64,000 nucleotides of DNA from PFL25 sp046260155. GTDB lineage: Bacteria; Chloroflexota; Anaerolineae; Anaerolineales; UBA4823. The notes under the pieces were generated by a model. The model ran no database searches, had not been told where the DNA came from, and worked only from the letters and a program-made list of their open reading frames with translations. The stretch is from NCBI GenBank assembly GCA_046260155.1, contig JBJYXV010000048.1:69591-133590 (forward strand), given 5' to 3'. Made by a program: the position numbers and the translations under genes. Positions 25,927 through 34,827 of this stretch are shown one piece after another; positions within the stretch are counted from its first letter, which is position 1, and the number at the start of each line of letters is the position of its first letter.

Positions 25927-26793
25927 TTACACCATATCAGCAAAAGTGCGCTCCATTCGCCGGAAATAAAACATGCCCGAGACCAGCATCAACAAGGCAA
26001 CGATGCTGGAGACCCCTACCATAGGACTTGGAGAAGCAGAGGTTCCCAGGAGAGCCCATCGGAAACCTTCCACCACACCTACCATCGGATTCAATGCATA
26101 GATAGTCTGCCATCGCTCTGGAACTTCACTGGCGGAATAAACGATCGGTGTCAGGTAGAACCACAATTGGGTCAGGAATGGGATAATGTAACCAATGTCC
26201 CTGTACAGCACATTCAATGCTGAAAGCCATAAGCCAACACCGAGTGCGGTAATCATCGCCAGAAGTAAAAAGAATGGCAGCGTCCAGATATTAGAAGTAA
26301 GCGGTATTTTGTAATACCACATCATTCCCAAGAGAACGACAAATGCGATTGCGAAATCAACCAGGCCTGAGAGAACCGAAGCAAGGGGAATCACCATGCG
26401 CGGAAAATATATCTTGGTGATCATTGCCCTGTTTGTTACCAATGAGCGACCAGCGTCATTTAAAGCTTTCGCGAACACTCCCCAGGGCAGCAGGGCAGTA
26501 TATGAAAAAATCGGGTAAGGCACATCGCCGGAGGAGACACCCAGCAATCCGCCGAAGAAAACACTGAAAACAACCATTGACAGAAATGGTTGCAAAATAG
26601 CCCAGCTGGCGCCTAGGACAGTCTGCTTATAGCGAACTTTGAGATCGCGCCAGGTCAGGAAATAAGTCAGCTCTCTGTACTTCCACATTTCAATCAGGTT
26701 AAGCCGCCCCCAACCTCGAGTCGGCTTCAGTATGAGAACTTCCTCTTTCTGTTCGCTTGTTGCTGCAGGTTGTACCATGATTGATTCAAACAC
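25927..26793 (-). CDS. wzm: ABC-2 type polysaccharide export permease
   Basis: The 288-residue protein has six membrane segments of the ABC-2 type, including YFLTWRDLKVRYKQTVLGASWAILQPFL at the N-terminus, which is characteristic of polysaccharide/teichoic acid exporters (Wzm, TagG, KpsM), plus the inter-helix AKALNDAGRSLVTNRAMITKIYFPRM. It forms the channel for the Wzt ATPase encoded next. Its gene follows fcl by 22 bases. Confidence 0.92.
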   Translation of the reverse strand: MFESIMVQPAATSEQKEEVLILKPTRGWGRLNLIEMWKYRELTYFLTWRDLKVRYKQTVLGASWAILQPFLSMVVFSVFFGGLLGVSSGDVPYPIFSYTALLPWGVFAKALNDAGRSLVTNRAMITKIYFPRMVIPLASVLSGLVDFAIAFVVLLGMMWYYKIPLTSNIWTLPFFLLLAMITALGVGLWLSALNVLYRDIGYIIPFLTQLWFYLTPIVYSASEVPERWQTIYALNPMVGVVEGFRWALLGTSASPSPMVGVSSIVALLMLVSGMFYFRRMERTFADMV

Positions 26794-26815
26794 TCAAATA
26801 AAGATCAGTTTGTAT

Positions 26816-27856
26816 CTATTTTTCCTGGACGATCTGGTCACGATTTTCCCGGTACCAATCAATCGTCTGGCGTAAGCCTATCTCAAAATCAGTCTGAGCC
26901 TGAAATCCAAAATACTCCTCCGCTCGGGTGGTATCCAGGACCCTGCGCGGCTGACCATTGGGCTTCGAAGTATCCCAGGTCAACTCGCCTGTAAATCCCG
27001 TCAACCGAGAAATGGTCTCCACCAGGTCTTTGATGGTAATTTCTTGTCCCGAGCCAAGGTTTACTGGCTCGCTGCCATTGTAATGTTCTGTAGCCAATAG
27101 AATCCCTTCAGCTGCATCTTCAACAAAGAGAAATTCGCGCGTGGGAGAACCATCTCCCCAGACCACAATCCGCTCTGCACCATTTTCCTCAGCTTCAACA
27201 CATTTCCGGATCAGGGCAGGGATCACATGGGATGATTGCAGATTGAAATTATCACCTGGTCCGTATAAGTTCACAGGCAACAGGAAAATGGCATTGAAAT
27301 CATACTGATCCCGGTAGGCTTTTGCCTGGACTAACAACATTTTCTTCGCCAGACCATAAGGGGCATTGGTTTCTTCAGGATAGCCATCCCAAAGATTTTG
27401 TTCTTTAAACGGTAGGGGAGTAAATTTTGGATATGCACAGATCGTCCCGATAGCAACAAATTTATTAACCCCTCGCTGCCAGGCCTCATGCATCAATTGA
27501 GTACCCATTATCAGGTTAGTGTAGAAATATTCAGCAGGTCTCTGTCGGTTTGCTTCAATTCCGCCAACTAACGCGGCCAAGTGAATGACAATCACATCAC
27601 TATGCGATCGCTTCATCTCAGGACTTTTTTGATTGTTCTTAGTTATCTCCAGGTGATCAAAGAGTCTGTTGATCGATTCGATTTTCGTTAGATCGTAATC
27701 TTCGATCCGGGGGATGATGATTTCCCCAGCTCCACGCTGTTTCAATTTCCTGACAACAAATTTTCCCAGAAAACCCGCACCGCCGGTAACGATTACGCGT
27801 TTTGAGTTCCAGAAGGTTGCATCTAAGGGTTGTGCCATTTTTCTCTGCTGCTGCAT
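26816..27856 (-). CDS. fcl: GDP-L-fucose synthase
   Basis: The SDR protein carries VIVTGGAGFLGKFVV, GTICAYPKF, APYGLAKKMLLVQ with the catalytic Tyr/Lys, and NLYGPGDNFNLQSSHVIPALIRK, which is specific for GDP-fucose synthase (3,5-epimerase/4-reductase). With gmd two genes upstream it makes GDP-L-fucose from GDP-mannose. The ATG at 27856 was preferred (GAGG ten bases upstream) over TTG at 27865; an ATG at 27838 is also possible. The product is about 346 residues. Confidence 0.93.
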   Translation of the reverse strand: MQQQRKMAQPLDATFWNSKRVIVTGGAGFLGKFVVRKLKQRGAGEIIIPRIEDYDLTKIESINRLFDHLEITKNNQKSPEMKRSHSDVIVIHLAALVGGIEANRQRPAEYFYTNLIMGTQLMHEAWQRGVNKFVAIGTICAYPKFTPLPFKEQNLWDGYPEETNAPYGLAKKMLLVQAKAYRDQYDFNAIFLLPVNLYGPGDNFNLQSSHVIPALIRKCVEAEENGAERIVVWGDGSPTREFLFVEDAAEGILLATEHYNGSEPVNLGSGQEITIKDLVETISRLTGFTGELTWDTSKPNGQPRRVLDTTRAEEYFGFQAQTDFEIGLRQTIDWYRENRDQIVQEK

Positions 27857-27868
27857 AATATCCAAACC

Positions 27869-28891
27869 TCAAGAAACGATAAATCTCGCATTCCGGTAAC
27901 GCTGATCCTGGGGATTCTCAATAATTCCAATTCGTAAAGCTTGCAGAATTTCCCGCACCCCATCCTCGATGGTCTTCGTGGTTTCAAATCCCAGTTGCTC
28001 CTGTATTTTTTTATAGGATATGTGAAAATCACGCATGTCTCCGCCAAAAGTCAGGTCTTTATAAATTACATTGGTTTCCGGCAGGCGCTTGAGAATTACC
28101 TGAACGATCTGATCCTTGGATAAATTTCCGGCCTCAGAGCCAAGATTGAAGACCTGGTTGCGCAGTAAAGTCTCTTCGCCCTGGATTCCCAGGACCAAGC
28201 CCCTGACTGCATCATTCACATGCATGAAGGATCGCGAATAACCTCGCTGGTAGATTAACAGCTCGCGATTACGATATGCCTCCCAAACAAATTGATTGAC
28301 AATTAAGTCAAACCGGGGACGTGGCGATAAACCATAGAGGTGAGCCATGCGGAAAATAATCGGTATGCAGGAAGATGCGGTTTGGGCTGATAAGAACTTC
28401 TCGACGCCCACCACAGTCTCTGCATACAGGGACTGCGGGTTTAAGGCTGAATCCTCCCCCGCAGGTTGATCATCCCGGGAAGCACCATAGGTGCTGTATG
28501 TCGAAGCATAAATAAAACGCTCCACACCCATATCCTGGGCTTGATCATAAACATACTGGGTAGCTTCAACATTATATTTCCAGGCAACCTGCCTTCCCAC
28601 TGCCTGGCAGGCAGGAAAACCAACGATTCCAGCCAGATGTACGATCGCCCTTGGAACTGGTATTTGATTATTCACCACGCTGCGAATAGATCTTGATTCG
28701 CACACATTGGCTTTGATAAAACGAAAATCGGGATGAGGCATATATCCCAGGAGGGATTCACCTCCATACAAAAGGTCATCCACCACCGTGACTGAGTATC
28801 CCAAGCGGAGCAGGTGTCCGCATAACAAGGAACCCAGATATCCAGCTCCTCCGGTGATTAAGATGTGGTTTTCCTTACCTATCTGCTCCAT
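27869..28891 (-). CDS. NAD-dependent epimerase/dehydratase (extended SDR)
   Basis: The 340-residue protein has ILITGGAGYLGSLLCGHLL, VVDDLLYGGESLLGY, IVHLAGIVGFPACQAV, YASTYSTYGAS and a C-terminal extended-SDR domain with GLVLGIQGE. The expected Tyr-x-x-x-Lys is not clear: SLYAETVVGVEKF keeps the Tyr but Lys is not at the standard position, so its catalysis may differ. It lies between fcl and a regulator and abuts the regulator gene with no gap. It may epimerise a sugar nucleotide for the glycan; the substrate is unknown. Confidence 0.78.
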   Translation of the reverse strand: MEQIGKENHILITGGAGYLGSLLCGHLLRLGYSVTVVDDLLYGGESLLGYMPHPDFRFIKANVCESRSIRSVVNNQIPVPRAIVHLAGIVGFPACQAVGRQVAWKYNVEATQYVYDQAQDMGVERFIYASTYSTYGASRDDQPAGEDSALNPQSLYAETVVGVEKFLSAQTASSCIPIIFRMAHLYGLSPRPRFDLIVNQFVWEAYRNRELLIYQRGYSRSFMHVNDAVRGLVLGIQGEETLLRNQVFNLGSEAGNLSKDQIVQVILKRLPETNVIYKDLTFGGDMRDFHISYKKIQEQLGFETTKTIEDGVREILQALRIGIIENPQDQRYRNARFIVS

Positions 28892-29458
28892 TTACGATTC
28901 CCGTCTTACCGAGATTTTCTCCGGGTTTAATTTCGTCTCAAGATGTAAATTCACTTTCAGGTCGTTCAATTCAAGCCATGGCACGTTATCCGAGTCGGTG
29001 ATGGTTAATCCCTGCTCAATACACGTTAACCTGCATATGTCAGCAATATCGCCATCACCGACAATTCGGACGCTATCGAACCCGGCCATTTTGATGTTCT
29101 TGACAGCTTCGAGGACTCTACCACGAATTAATCGATATAACTGCATAGACTGTTCTATATAATTAACTGTCAACCGTGCCCGGAATGCAATCCCTTCCGG
29201 CGTAATAATATAGCGAAGTTTTCGTCTTTGAGCCCGCTTCACTTTCACATAACCTTTTGCCACCAGGCGTTTAATATGCCAGTTTACAGTACCTACAGCA
29301 ACGCCTAGATGGGCTGCAAGGTTCGCCTGGGTAATATCAGGGTCATACTCGATTTTCTCGAGCAGTACCATCTCTCGGTTTGGATCGGGTGAGGTTTCCA
29401 TAAACAATCCCAAAAAATAGTTCCAAAATTCAGCTGCTGAATTATAATGCTTGTCCAT
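28892..29458 (-). CDS. Winged-helix transcriptional regulator of the polysaccharide locus
   Basis: The 188-residue protein has a winged helix at residues ~25-85: ITQANLAAHLGVAVGTVNWHIKRLVAKGYVKV, then a wing RAQRRKLRYIITPEGIAF. The C-terminal half contains KMAGFDSVRIVGDGDIADICRLTCIEQG, a Rossmann-like strand-turn-helix that could sense a nucleotide or sugar. MarR-type regulators of similar build are known from exopolysaccharide loci of other bacteria. It lies inside the locus between gmd and the epimerase gene, so it probably controls the cluster. Its operator is not identified. Confidence 0.75.
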   Translation of the reverse strand: MDKHYNSAAEFWNYFLGLFMETSPDPNREMVLLEKIEYDPDITQANLAAHLGVAVGTVNWHIKRLVAKGYVKVKRAQRRKLRYIITPEGIAFRARLTVNYIEQSMQLYRLIRGRVLEAVKNIKMAGFDSVRIVGDGDIADICRLTCIEQGLTITDSDNVPWLELNDLKVNLHLETKLNPEKISVRRES

Positions 29459-29502
29459 TTCTGGTCAAGAGCTGTTTTTAATTCAAAGGAGGTGAAAAGT
29501 AA

Positions 29503-30471
29503 CTAATCGATCTCCAGTGACAGGCGTTTTAAATCAGCATCAACCATCAAACTAACCAGTTCTTTGAATTTCATTTTCGGCTGCCACTGCAGCTCGCTAG
29601 CTGCTTTTGCGGGGTCAGCAACAAGCGAATCAACTTCTGCGGGCCGGTAAAAGCGCGGATCCTGGAGCACAAAATCCTCGTAGTTCAGACCGACATGATC
29701 GAAAGCAAGCTCGCATAACTCGCGCACGGAGTGAGTTCTACCAGTTCCGATCACAAAATCCTCCGGTTCTCCTCGCTGAAGCATCATCCACATCGCCTCA
29801 ACATAGTCACCCGTATAGCCCCAATCGCGACGCGAATCAAGATTTCCCAGACGCAATTCCTGCGTCAAACCCAGCTTGATCCTGGCTACACCGTAACTGA
29901 TCTTACGGGTCACAAACTCCAGGCCTCTCCTTGGGCTTTCATGATTGAACAGGATTCCCGATACCGCAAATAAATCATAGGATTCGCGATAATTTACCGT
30001 GATCCAATGAGCATATACCTTGGCAACGCCATAAGGACTGCGAGGGTAGAAGGGTGTAGTTTCCTTCTGAGGTACCTCCCTTACTTTTCCAAACATTTCG
30101 CTTGAAGAAGCCTGGTAGAAACGCGTTTCGGGATTTACCAATCGGATGGCTTCCAGCATCCGGGTTACTCCTAATGCGGTTACCTCACCTGTCAATACGG
30201 GTTGATTCCAGGAAGTTGGAACGAAGGATTGTGCAGCCAGGTTGTATACTTCATCGGGCTGGTAGCGTTCAATTAAATCAACCAGGGAACTCTGGTCGTG
30301 CAAATCACCCTGGATGATTGTGATGCTGTCCTGAATATGCTGGATGCGCTGAAATGTAACAGTACTCGATCTGCGAACCATCCCGATGACATCGTATCCC
30401 TGAGCTAACAAGAACTCAGCCAGATAGGATCCATCTTGACCAGTCACCCCGGTGATAAGCGCAACAGGCAT
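29503..30471 (-). CDS. gmd: GDP-mannose 4,6-dehydratase
   Basis: Clear Gmd features: ALITGVTGQDGSYLAEFLL, GMVRRSST, VYNLAAQSFVPTSW, the catalytic region YQASSSEMFGKV and YGVAKVYAHWI, and GILFNHESPRRG. It converts GDP-D-mannose to GDP-4-keto-6-deoxymannose, the first step to GDP-L-fucose (finished by fcl). The start is the ATG at 30471 because GGAGG lies six bases before it; the in-frame TTG at 30477 abuts that site. Confidence 0.97.
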   Translation of the reverse strand: MPVALITGVTGQDGSYLAEFLLAQGYDVIGMVRRSSTVTFQRIQHIQDSITIIQGDLHDQSSLVDLIERYQPDEVYNLAAQSFVPTSWNQPVLTGEVTALGVTRMLEAIRLVNPETRFYQASSSEMFGKVREVPQKETTPFYPRSPYGVAKVYAHWITVNYRESYDLFAVSGILFNHESPRRGLEFVTRKISYGVARIKLGLTQELRLGNLDSRRDWGYTGDYVEAMWMMLQRGEPEDFVIGTGRTHSVRELCELAFDHVGLNYEDFVLQDPRFYRPAEVDSLVADPAKAASELQWQPKMKFKELVSLMVDADLKRLSLEID

Positions 30472-30505
30472 CTGCAACCTCCGATTTCTAAAATTCAGCC
30501 GTTGA

Positions 30506-30534
30506 ATTATAACCTGTTATTGTAATTTAGCGAA
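30506..30534 (-). promoter_or_regulatory. Possible promoter for gmd
   Basis: On the minus strand a perfect -10 TATAAT (506-511) lies 17 bases from a weak -35 TTCGCT (529-534), about 35 bases upstream of the gmd ATG. The only good element is the -10. It would start the gmd-regulator-epimerase-fcl-wzm-wzt run. Confidence 0.42.
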
Positions 30535-30604
30535 CCACCAATTTGGACAAATTTCCTGGAGAGAAGGATCAATGGATTCGAGAGCTTCCCATGTCAATGC
30601 TTGG

Positions 30605-32218
30605 TCAATCCAATCTTCTTCTGCGCCTCCCCCACCAAAAAAGCCCGAGGGACAGGAGTATCACCGTGAAAAATCCGCATGCAAGCGTCACAAAGACATT
30701 ATCAATCGGCCAATAAATCAGATCACTGCGCTGCAAGTACCAAGGAATAAACCAGAGTAAAATGATCACTAAACCATAGATCACCCGTTTCAACCAGGGA
30801 TTTTTACTCCTTCTCTGGACATACCAAACCCATGCTGCCAACACAGCTTGGAGACTGATAAAAACAACTCGATAACGTGGATTATCCCAGAGGTCTCCAC
30901 CACTTCTCAGTGCAGCGATCAGGATGCCCATCCAAACAGCTGCTACCAATCCCATTGCCAACCTTCTCTTTTCTTTCGGGTTCCATAATACAATCGGAGC
31001 GACAATCAAGAAAGGCAACAGCAATGTCCAGCTCAGTGCGCGCCATATAGCGATACCTTTCCAGATCAGGTAGCCTTGATCCAACAGAGCTCCCGGGAGA
31101 AATGGCTGCAGGATACCATAACCAAGTAGGATGGGGGTATTTACCCAATCCGGAGTCGTGTTGAATATCCTGCGGATTAAAGGTGAAGAACGCTTTACAA
31201 AGTATGCCTGCCAACGCGCTGCCTCACGAAACCACCAGTTCACCAAAGCAAGCGGATTGGTGATTCCATCTGGTGCAATTCGTTTCCACGCTAACCATAT
31301 CCCGATTACAGCAACAATCGCAACTCCCCCCAACACAAGCCAAAATCGAGGCTGCCGGAATACCCTCCAGCCATCCATTGAAATCGCCAGAATCACGAAC
31401 ATCGCCAGGAAGACGCCAGCAATGGGTGGAGAAAATGGAAGAATCAATATAAGAGATACCAGGATCCAAATCAGGCTGATGGATGATCGTTCCTGGAAAT
31501 ACCGCACCAGGCCATAAAGGCCAGCTGCGATTAATGTCATCAGGAAGGCTTCCCTCATCTGTGAGCTGCCGAGAATGATTGAATCAGGAAAAATGGCCAC
31601 TATCCATGCTGATAAGTAAGCAATTTTTTCATTCAACAAACGCCTGGCAAATGCCCAGGTGAACAAGATCGCCAAGGATGATAAGGTTGCAGTCAGGACG
31701 ACTACCTGTAAAGGCTGGTGGAAGGTACCTCCAAAATAGCGGTAGACCATTGAACTGAGAAATAACATACCACCATACTGATCCGCCTGGCGAAACTCTC
31801 CAAATGCAGTGATGAGCGGGTCATTCGTTTGGGCCAATTCCCAGGCGGCCGAATCCCTCACAAACGCATCTGCCATGATATATCCCGCCTGTTCAACGGG
31901 CGAGCCATATCCCCAGACGGGGAGACCAGAATACCAAAGCACCCCGACCAACAAACGCAGGCTGGCTGCTCCTATTACCAGCCATCCCAACCATCTAGGT
32001 GGCTGCAATTCCGGGTCCGCTTTTACCAGCAACCAGCTTCCAAACAGGATCATTCCCGTTAACAACAAAAGAACCAAGAAAGAAACCATGCTCTGGACGT
32101 TGGTAAACTGGCTCGAGACCCACGCCAGGAAAAAAGAAATCCCCAATAATAAGAAGCCCACCAATAGGAGCTGCCAATAAGCGCGCGGTTTACCTGAGAT
32201 CTTAGTTTTATTGCTCAT
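30605..32218 (-). CDS. Polytopic membrane protein, probable GT-C glycosyltransferase
   Basis: A 537-residue membrane protein with about 11-12 helices. The N-terminal third has a loop with ADAFVRDSAAWELAQ and FGEFRQADQYGGMLFLSSMVYRYFGG, a pattern seen in family-39-like transferases, and an internal GSSQMREAFLMTL. It ends in a basic tail (WWGRRRRRLD). The gene overlaps the upstream GT4 gene by 11 bases. An O-antigen polymerase-like (Wzy) role is an alternative, since a Wzx flippase is two genes upstream and no other Wzy candidate is evident. Confidence 0.6.
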   Translation of the reverse strand: MSNKTKISGKPRAYWQLLLVGFLLLGISFFLAWVSSQFTNVQSMVSFLVLLLLTGMILFGSWLLVKADPELQPPRWLGWLVIGAASLRLLVGVLWYSGLPVWGYGSPVEQAGYIMADAFVRDSAAWELAQTNDPLITAFGEFRQADQYGGMLFLSSMVYRYFGGTFHQPLQVVVLTATLSSLAILFTWAFARRLLNEKIAYLSAWIVAIFPDSIILGSSQMREAFLMTLIAAGLYGLVRYFQERSSISLIWILVSLILILPFSPPIAGVFLAMFVILAISMDGWRVFRQPRFWLVLGGVAIVAVIGIWLAWKRIAPDGITNPLALVNWWFREAARWQAYFVKRSSPLIRRIFNTTPDWVNTPILLGYGILQPFLPGALLDQGYLIWKGIAIWRALSWTLLLPFLIVAPIVLWNPKEKRRLAMGLVAAVWMGILIAALRSGGDLWDNPRYRVVFISLQAVLAAWVWYVQRRSKNPWLKRVIYGLVIILLWFIPWYLQRSDLIYWPIDNVFVTLACGFFTVILLSLGLFWWGRRRRRLD

Positions 32219-33446
32219 TAGATTCCATCAGGTGATTTTTGGCGTTTGATAATCGTCCAGCAGGTTCAATACCGTTCAAGATTTGTTCAGCGCGACCTTC
32301 CCAGGTATATTGCCTGGCAGTTTCTCTGGCTTTTTCGGCCATTTCATTGCGCAGTTCCGGATTATTTCTCAAAGTTTCAACTGCAGTCACCCACTGCTGT
32401 GGGTCATCTGGTGGTAGGAGTATAGCAGTTTCAGGTGAGAGTATTTCCTGTAGTACTGGCAGGTTGCTTGAGCAAATAGCCCGTCCGCATGCCAGGTATT
32501 CGAACAATTTCATTGGGCTCAGGTAACGCCCAATATCACCTCCTGATGAACCTGATACTCGTGATTGGTAAGGCATTAACAGCACATCACAAGCAGCCTG
32601 GTAATGAGGTAGTTCCGCATTTGGAACGAAACCAGAGATAATCACATTATCCAGCGTGCGATCACGGACCTGCTCCTGAAGATTGCGAACCTCGCCTGGT
32701 TCGCCTCCGACGATCAGGAAATTACAATCCGGGAGATGCGCAGCAATTTCCAATATCACCGATATACCCCGTCCCGGGTAAAGATGACCTGTATAGCCAA
32801 CTGTAAATAATTCGGGGGAAAATTGCGATCCGATCTCCGAACCTTGTTCCAGTAATGCGGTTTTGATCAATTTCCGGCATGTTTCTGGAGAAGGCAAATG
32901 GTCAAACCGCTGTAAGTCGACTCCATCTGGAAGCACTCTCATGATTTGAGAGCCGCGTGGGAATTGGAAATCTGTTCGCAAATCACCCGCAAGTGATTCG
33001 GAAATCACAATTAATCGTCGGTCTCCACTCCCGCGCAGAAATACGCTCAATAAAAAGGGTCCTATCGCTCCTTGCGGTCGATCGTGGACTTCAAAAATGA
33101 CTGCCAACCCCTGGTAAGCAGCCAAGGCTGCTGCCTGGGGAAGCCTGGTGTAAATTACATCTGCGCCCCAATTACTTGCCCAACGTACGGAGCTCCAGGC
33201 ATAATCATATTTCCGCAACTCCTTCCTTGCTGGTAGCCAGGTAATTGGGAATCGAGTCGATAATCCATAATGGCGTGCTAGCGTCTCCCAGGTACGATCT
33301 TCTTCTACTGAAGGCCCAAGCTCACCAGGAATGATTAAGTATATTTGATGACCAAGCCTTGCGATTGCCTGGCTCATTTTCATCACCTGAAGAGTGTTCG
33401 CTTTTCTTGATGGAATGCGCGTTGGGGCAATGACAGCAACTTTCAT
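32208..33446 (-). CDS. Family 4 glycosyltransferase
   Basis: The 412-residue protein follows the GT4 plan: N-terminal VAVIAPTRIPSRKANTLQVMKM (acceptor side), VGYTGHLYPGRGISVILEIA, NFLIVGGEPGEVRNL, and the donor-site SPMKLFEYLACGRAICSSNLPVLQE. The short acceptor-side motif SRKAN is common in GT4 enzymes of exopolysaccharide loci. Its ATG overlaps the stop of the flippase gene (ATGA), so the two are translationally coupled. Confidence 0.87.
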   Translation of the reverse strand: MKVAVIAPTRIPSRKANTLQVMKMSQAIARLGHQIYLIIPGELGPSVEEDRTWETLARHYGLSTRFPITWLPARKELRKYDYAWSSVRWASNWGADVIYTRLPQAAALAAYQGLAVIFEVHDRPQGAIGPFLLSVFLRGSGDRRLIVISESLAGDLRTDFQFPRGSQIMRVLPDGVDLQRFDHLPSPETCRKLIKTALLEQGSEIGSQFSPELFTVGYTGHLYPGRGISVILEIAAHLPDCNFLIVGGEPGEVRNLQEQVRDRTLDNVIISGFVPNAELPHYQAACDVLLMPYQSRVSGSSGGDIGRYLSPMKLFEYLACGRAICSSNLPVLQEILSPETAILLPPDDPQQWVTAVETLRNNPELRNEMAEKARETARQYTWEGRAEQILNGIEPAGRLSNAKNHLMESNEQ

Positions 33447-34801
33447 AGCATCTCGCTTGCCCGAATTTTCAATTCTGCGAAAGTTTTCCGGACGTTAAAG
33501 GTTACCGAAAATAAATAAAATCCCGAAAGCAGGGCAGCACTTCCTAAATAACCATAAACTGGAACAATGGTAAAGATTCCTACCAGCTTCAGCACGGCTG
33601 CGATGGAATTTACCTTTGCAGGATAATCCGCAAGACCCAGGGAAAGGAGAGAGATTCTATTCCAATAATAGGTATTGGCGAAAAGGAGTCCAACCATCAG
33701 AATCAGCAATGCGGGATAGGATGGCAGAAACTCGGGTGTGTAGAAAAACGCGATCAACGGTTTTCCGAAAATCAACAAGAACAGCCCAGCAAGCGCGGAA
33801 TAGGTAAATGCCATGATTGAACCCCGCCTCAGTACATGGCGCACATTTCCCCAATTTCTGGCGGCAACCTCTTTGGATAATTCTGGATAGGTTGCCTGGG
33901 GTAGTGGACTGACAGGCAGTTGGATTAAATTAGCCAGGCTCAATGCTAATTTATAATACCCGGCACCTGTTGGACCAGTCAGCGCTGACACCCAGAGCAA
34001 TTCTCCATCCTTGTTGACCAAGTTGATCGTTGCGCTGACATTTGTACTGAAGGCGAACCTGAGCAATTCTTTTGAGCGGTCCCTTAACAAGGTTACCGGG
34101 GCTCTCCACCAATTCAATCCCCAATGCTGGGTAGCAATTACCAGTGCTGCCACCGCCAAGGCGATCGCACCAGCCATTTTCCCCGCCATGTAAACCAGTA
34201 CGATCTCATACAATCCACCCTGGTTTAAATAAACCAGCCCAACCAGGCCAAGCGTTAAGATACTTTGTCCGATGGTAGTGCCAGCAATGATTTTATAGTG
34301 GTCAAATATCTGGAGCAAGCCTGTGGAGCTTTCCACCATGAAATTTGCCAAAACGATCAGGCCGTACAGGATGAACCAGTTCGTCGAATTGATATCTTTA
34401 GCAAAATATTGAGCACCGAGTGGAGCCAGGAGCCAAATTAATGCGAATGCAAAAAAAGAAGTGATTGTTTCTAGTATACTTGCGGTTTTAAATACAGCAG
34501 CTGCTTGCGTATCATCTCCCTCAACACTGTATTGACCCACGTACTTTATGACCAATTCGCTCATCCGAAAGGACGCAAATTTATTTACCACGCTGGTGAA
34601 CATCGTGATCGTACCCAGAATTCCAAAATCGGCGACTCCGAGTAGACGGGTCACGAAAATACTCTGCACCATACTTAAGGCTGCGGAGACACCAGCCGCG
34701 CTGAATAAATAGCCAGAATTTTTCACCACTCGCTGGATCAACTCATCACCAAACAGGCGATTGAACAATCCGCCAAGATTGTTGGTCGGCGTTTCTGGCA
34801 T
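33443..34801 (-). CDS. Wzx-type oligosaccharide flippase
   Basis: The 452-residue protein has 12-14 membrane segments of the MOP/PST flippase family, with SAAGVSAALSMVQSIFVTRLLGVADFGILG at the N-terminus, a pattern diagnostic for Wzx/RfbX. It moves undecaprenyl-linked repeat units to the outer face. The locus also has a Wzm/Wzt exporter, so two export routes appear to be encoded side by side. Confidence 0.88.
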   Translation of the reverse strand: MPETPTNNLGGLFNRLFGDELIQRVVKNSGYLFSAAGVSAALSMVQSIFVTRLLGVADFGILGTITMFTSVVNKFASFRMSELVIKYVGQYSVEGDDTQAAAVFKTASILETITSFFAFALIWLLAPLGAQYFAKDINSTNWFILYGLIVLANFMVESSTGLLQIFDHYKIIAGTTIGQSILTLGLVGLVYLNQGGLYEIVLVYMAGKMAGAIALAVAALVIATQHWGLNWWRAPVTLLRDRSKELLRFAFSTNVSATINLVNKDGELLWVSALTGPTGAGYYKLALSLANLIQLPVSPLPQATYPELSKEVAARNWGNVRHVLRRGSIMAFTYSALAGLFLLIFGKPLIAFFYTPEFLPSYPALLILMVGLLFANTYYWNRISLLSLGLADYPAKVNSIAAVLKLVGIFTIVPVYGYLGSAALLSGFYLFSVTFNVRKTFAELKIRASEML

Positions 34802-34827
34802 TAGAGCTTTCCGTATATTCCCTTATA

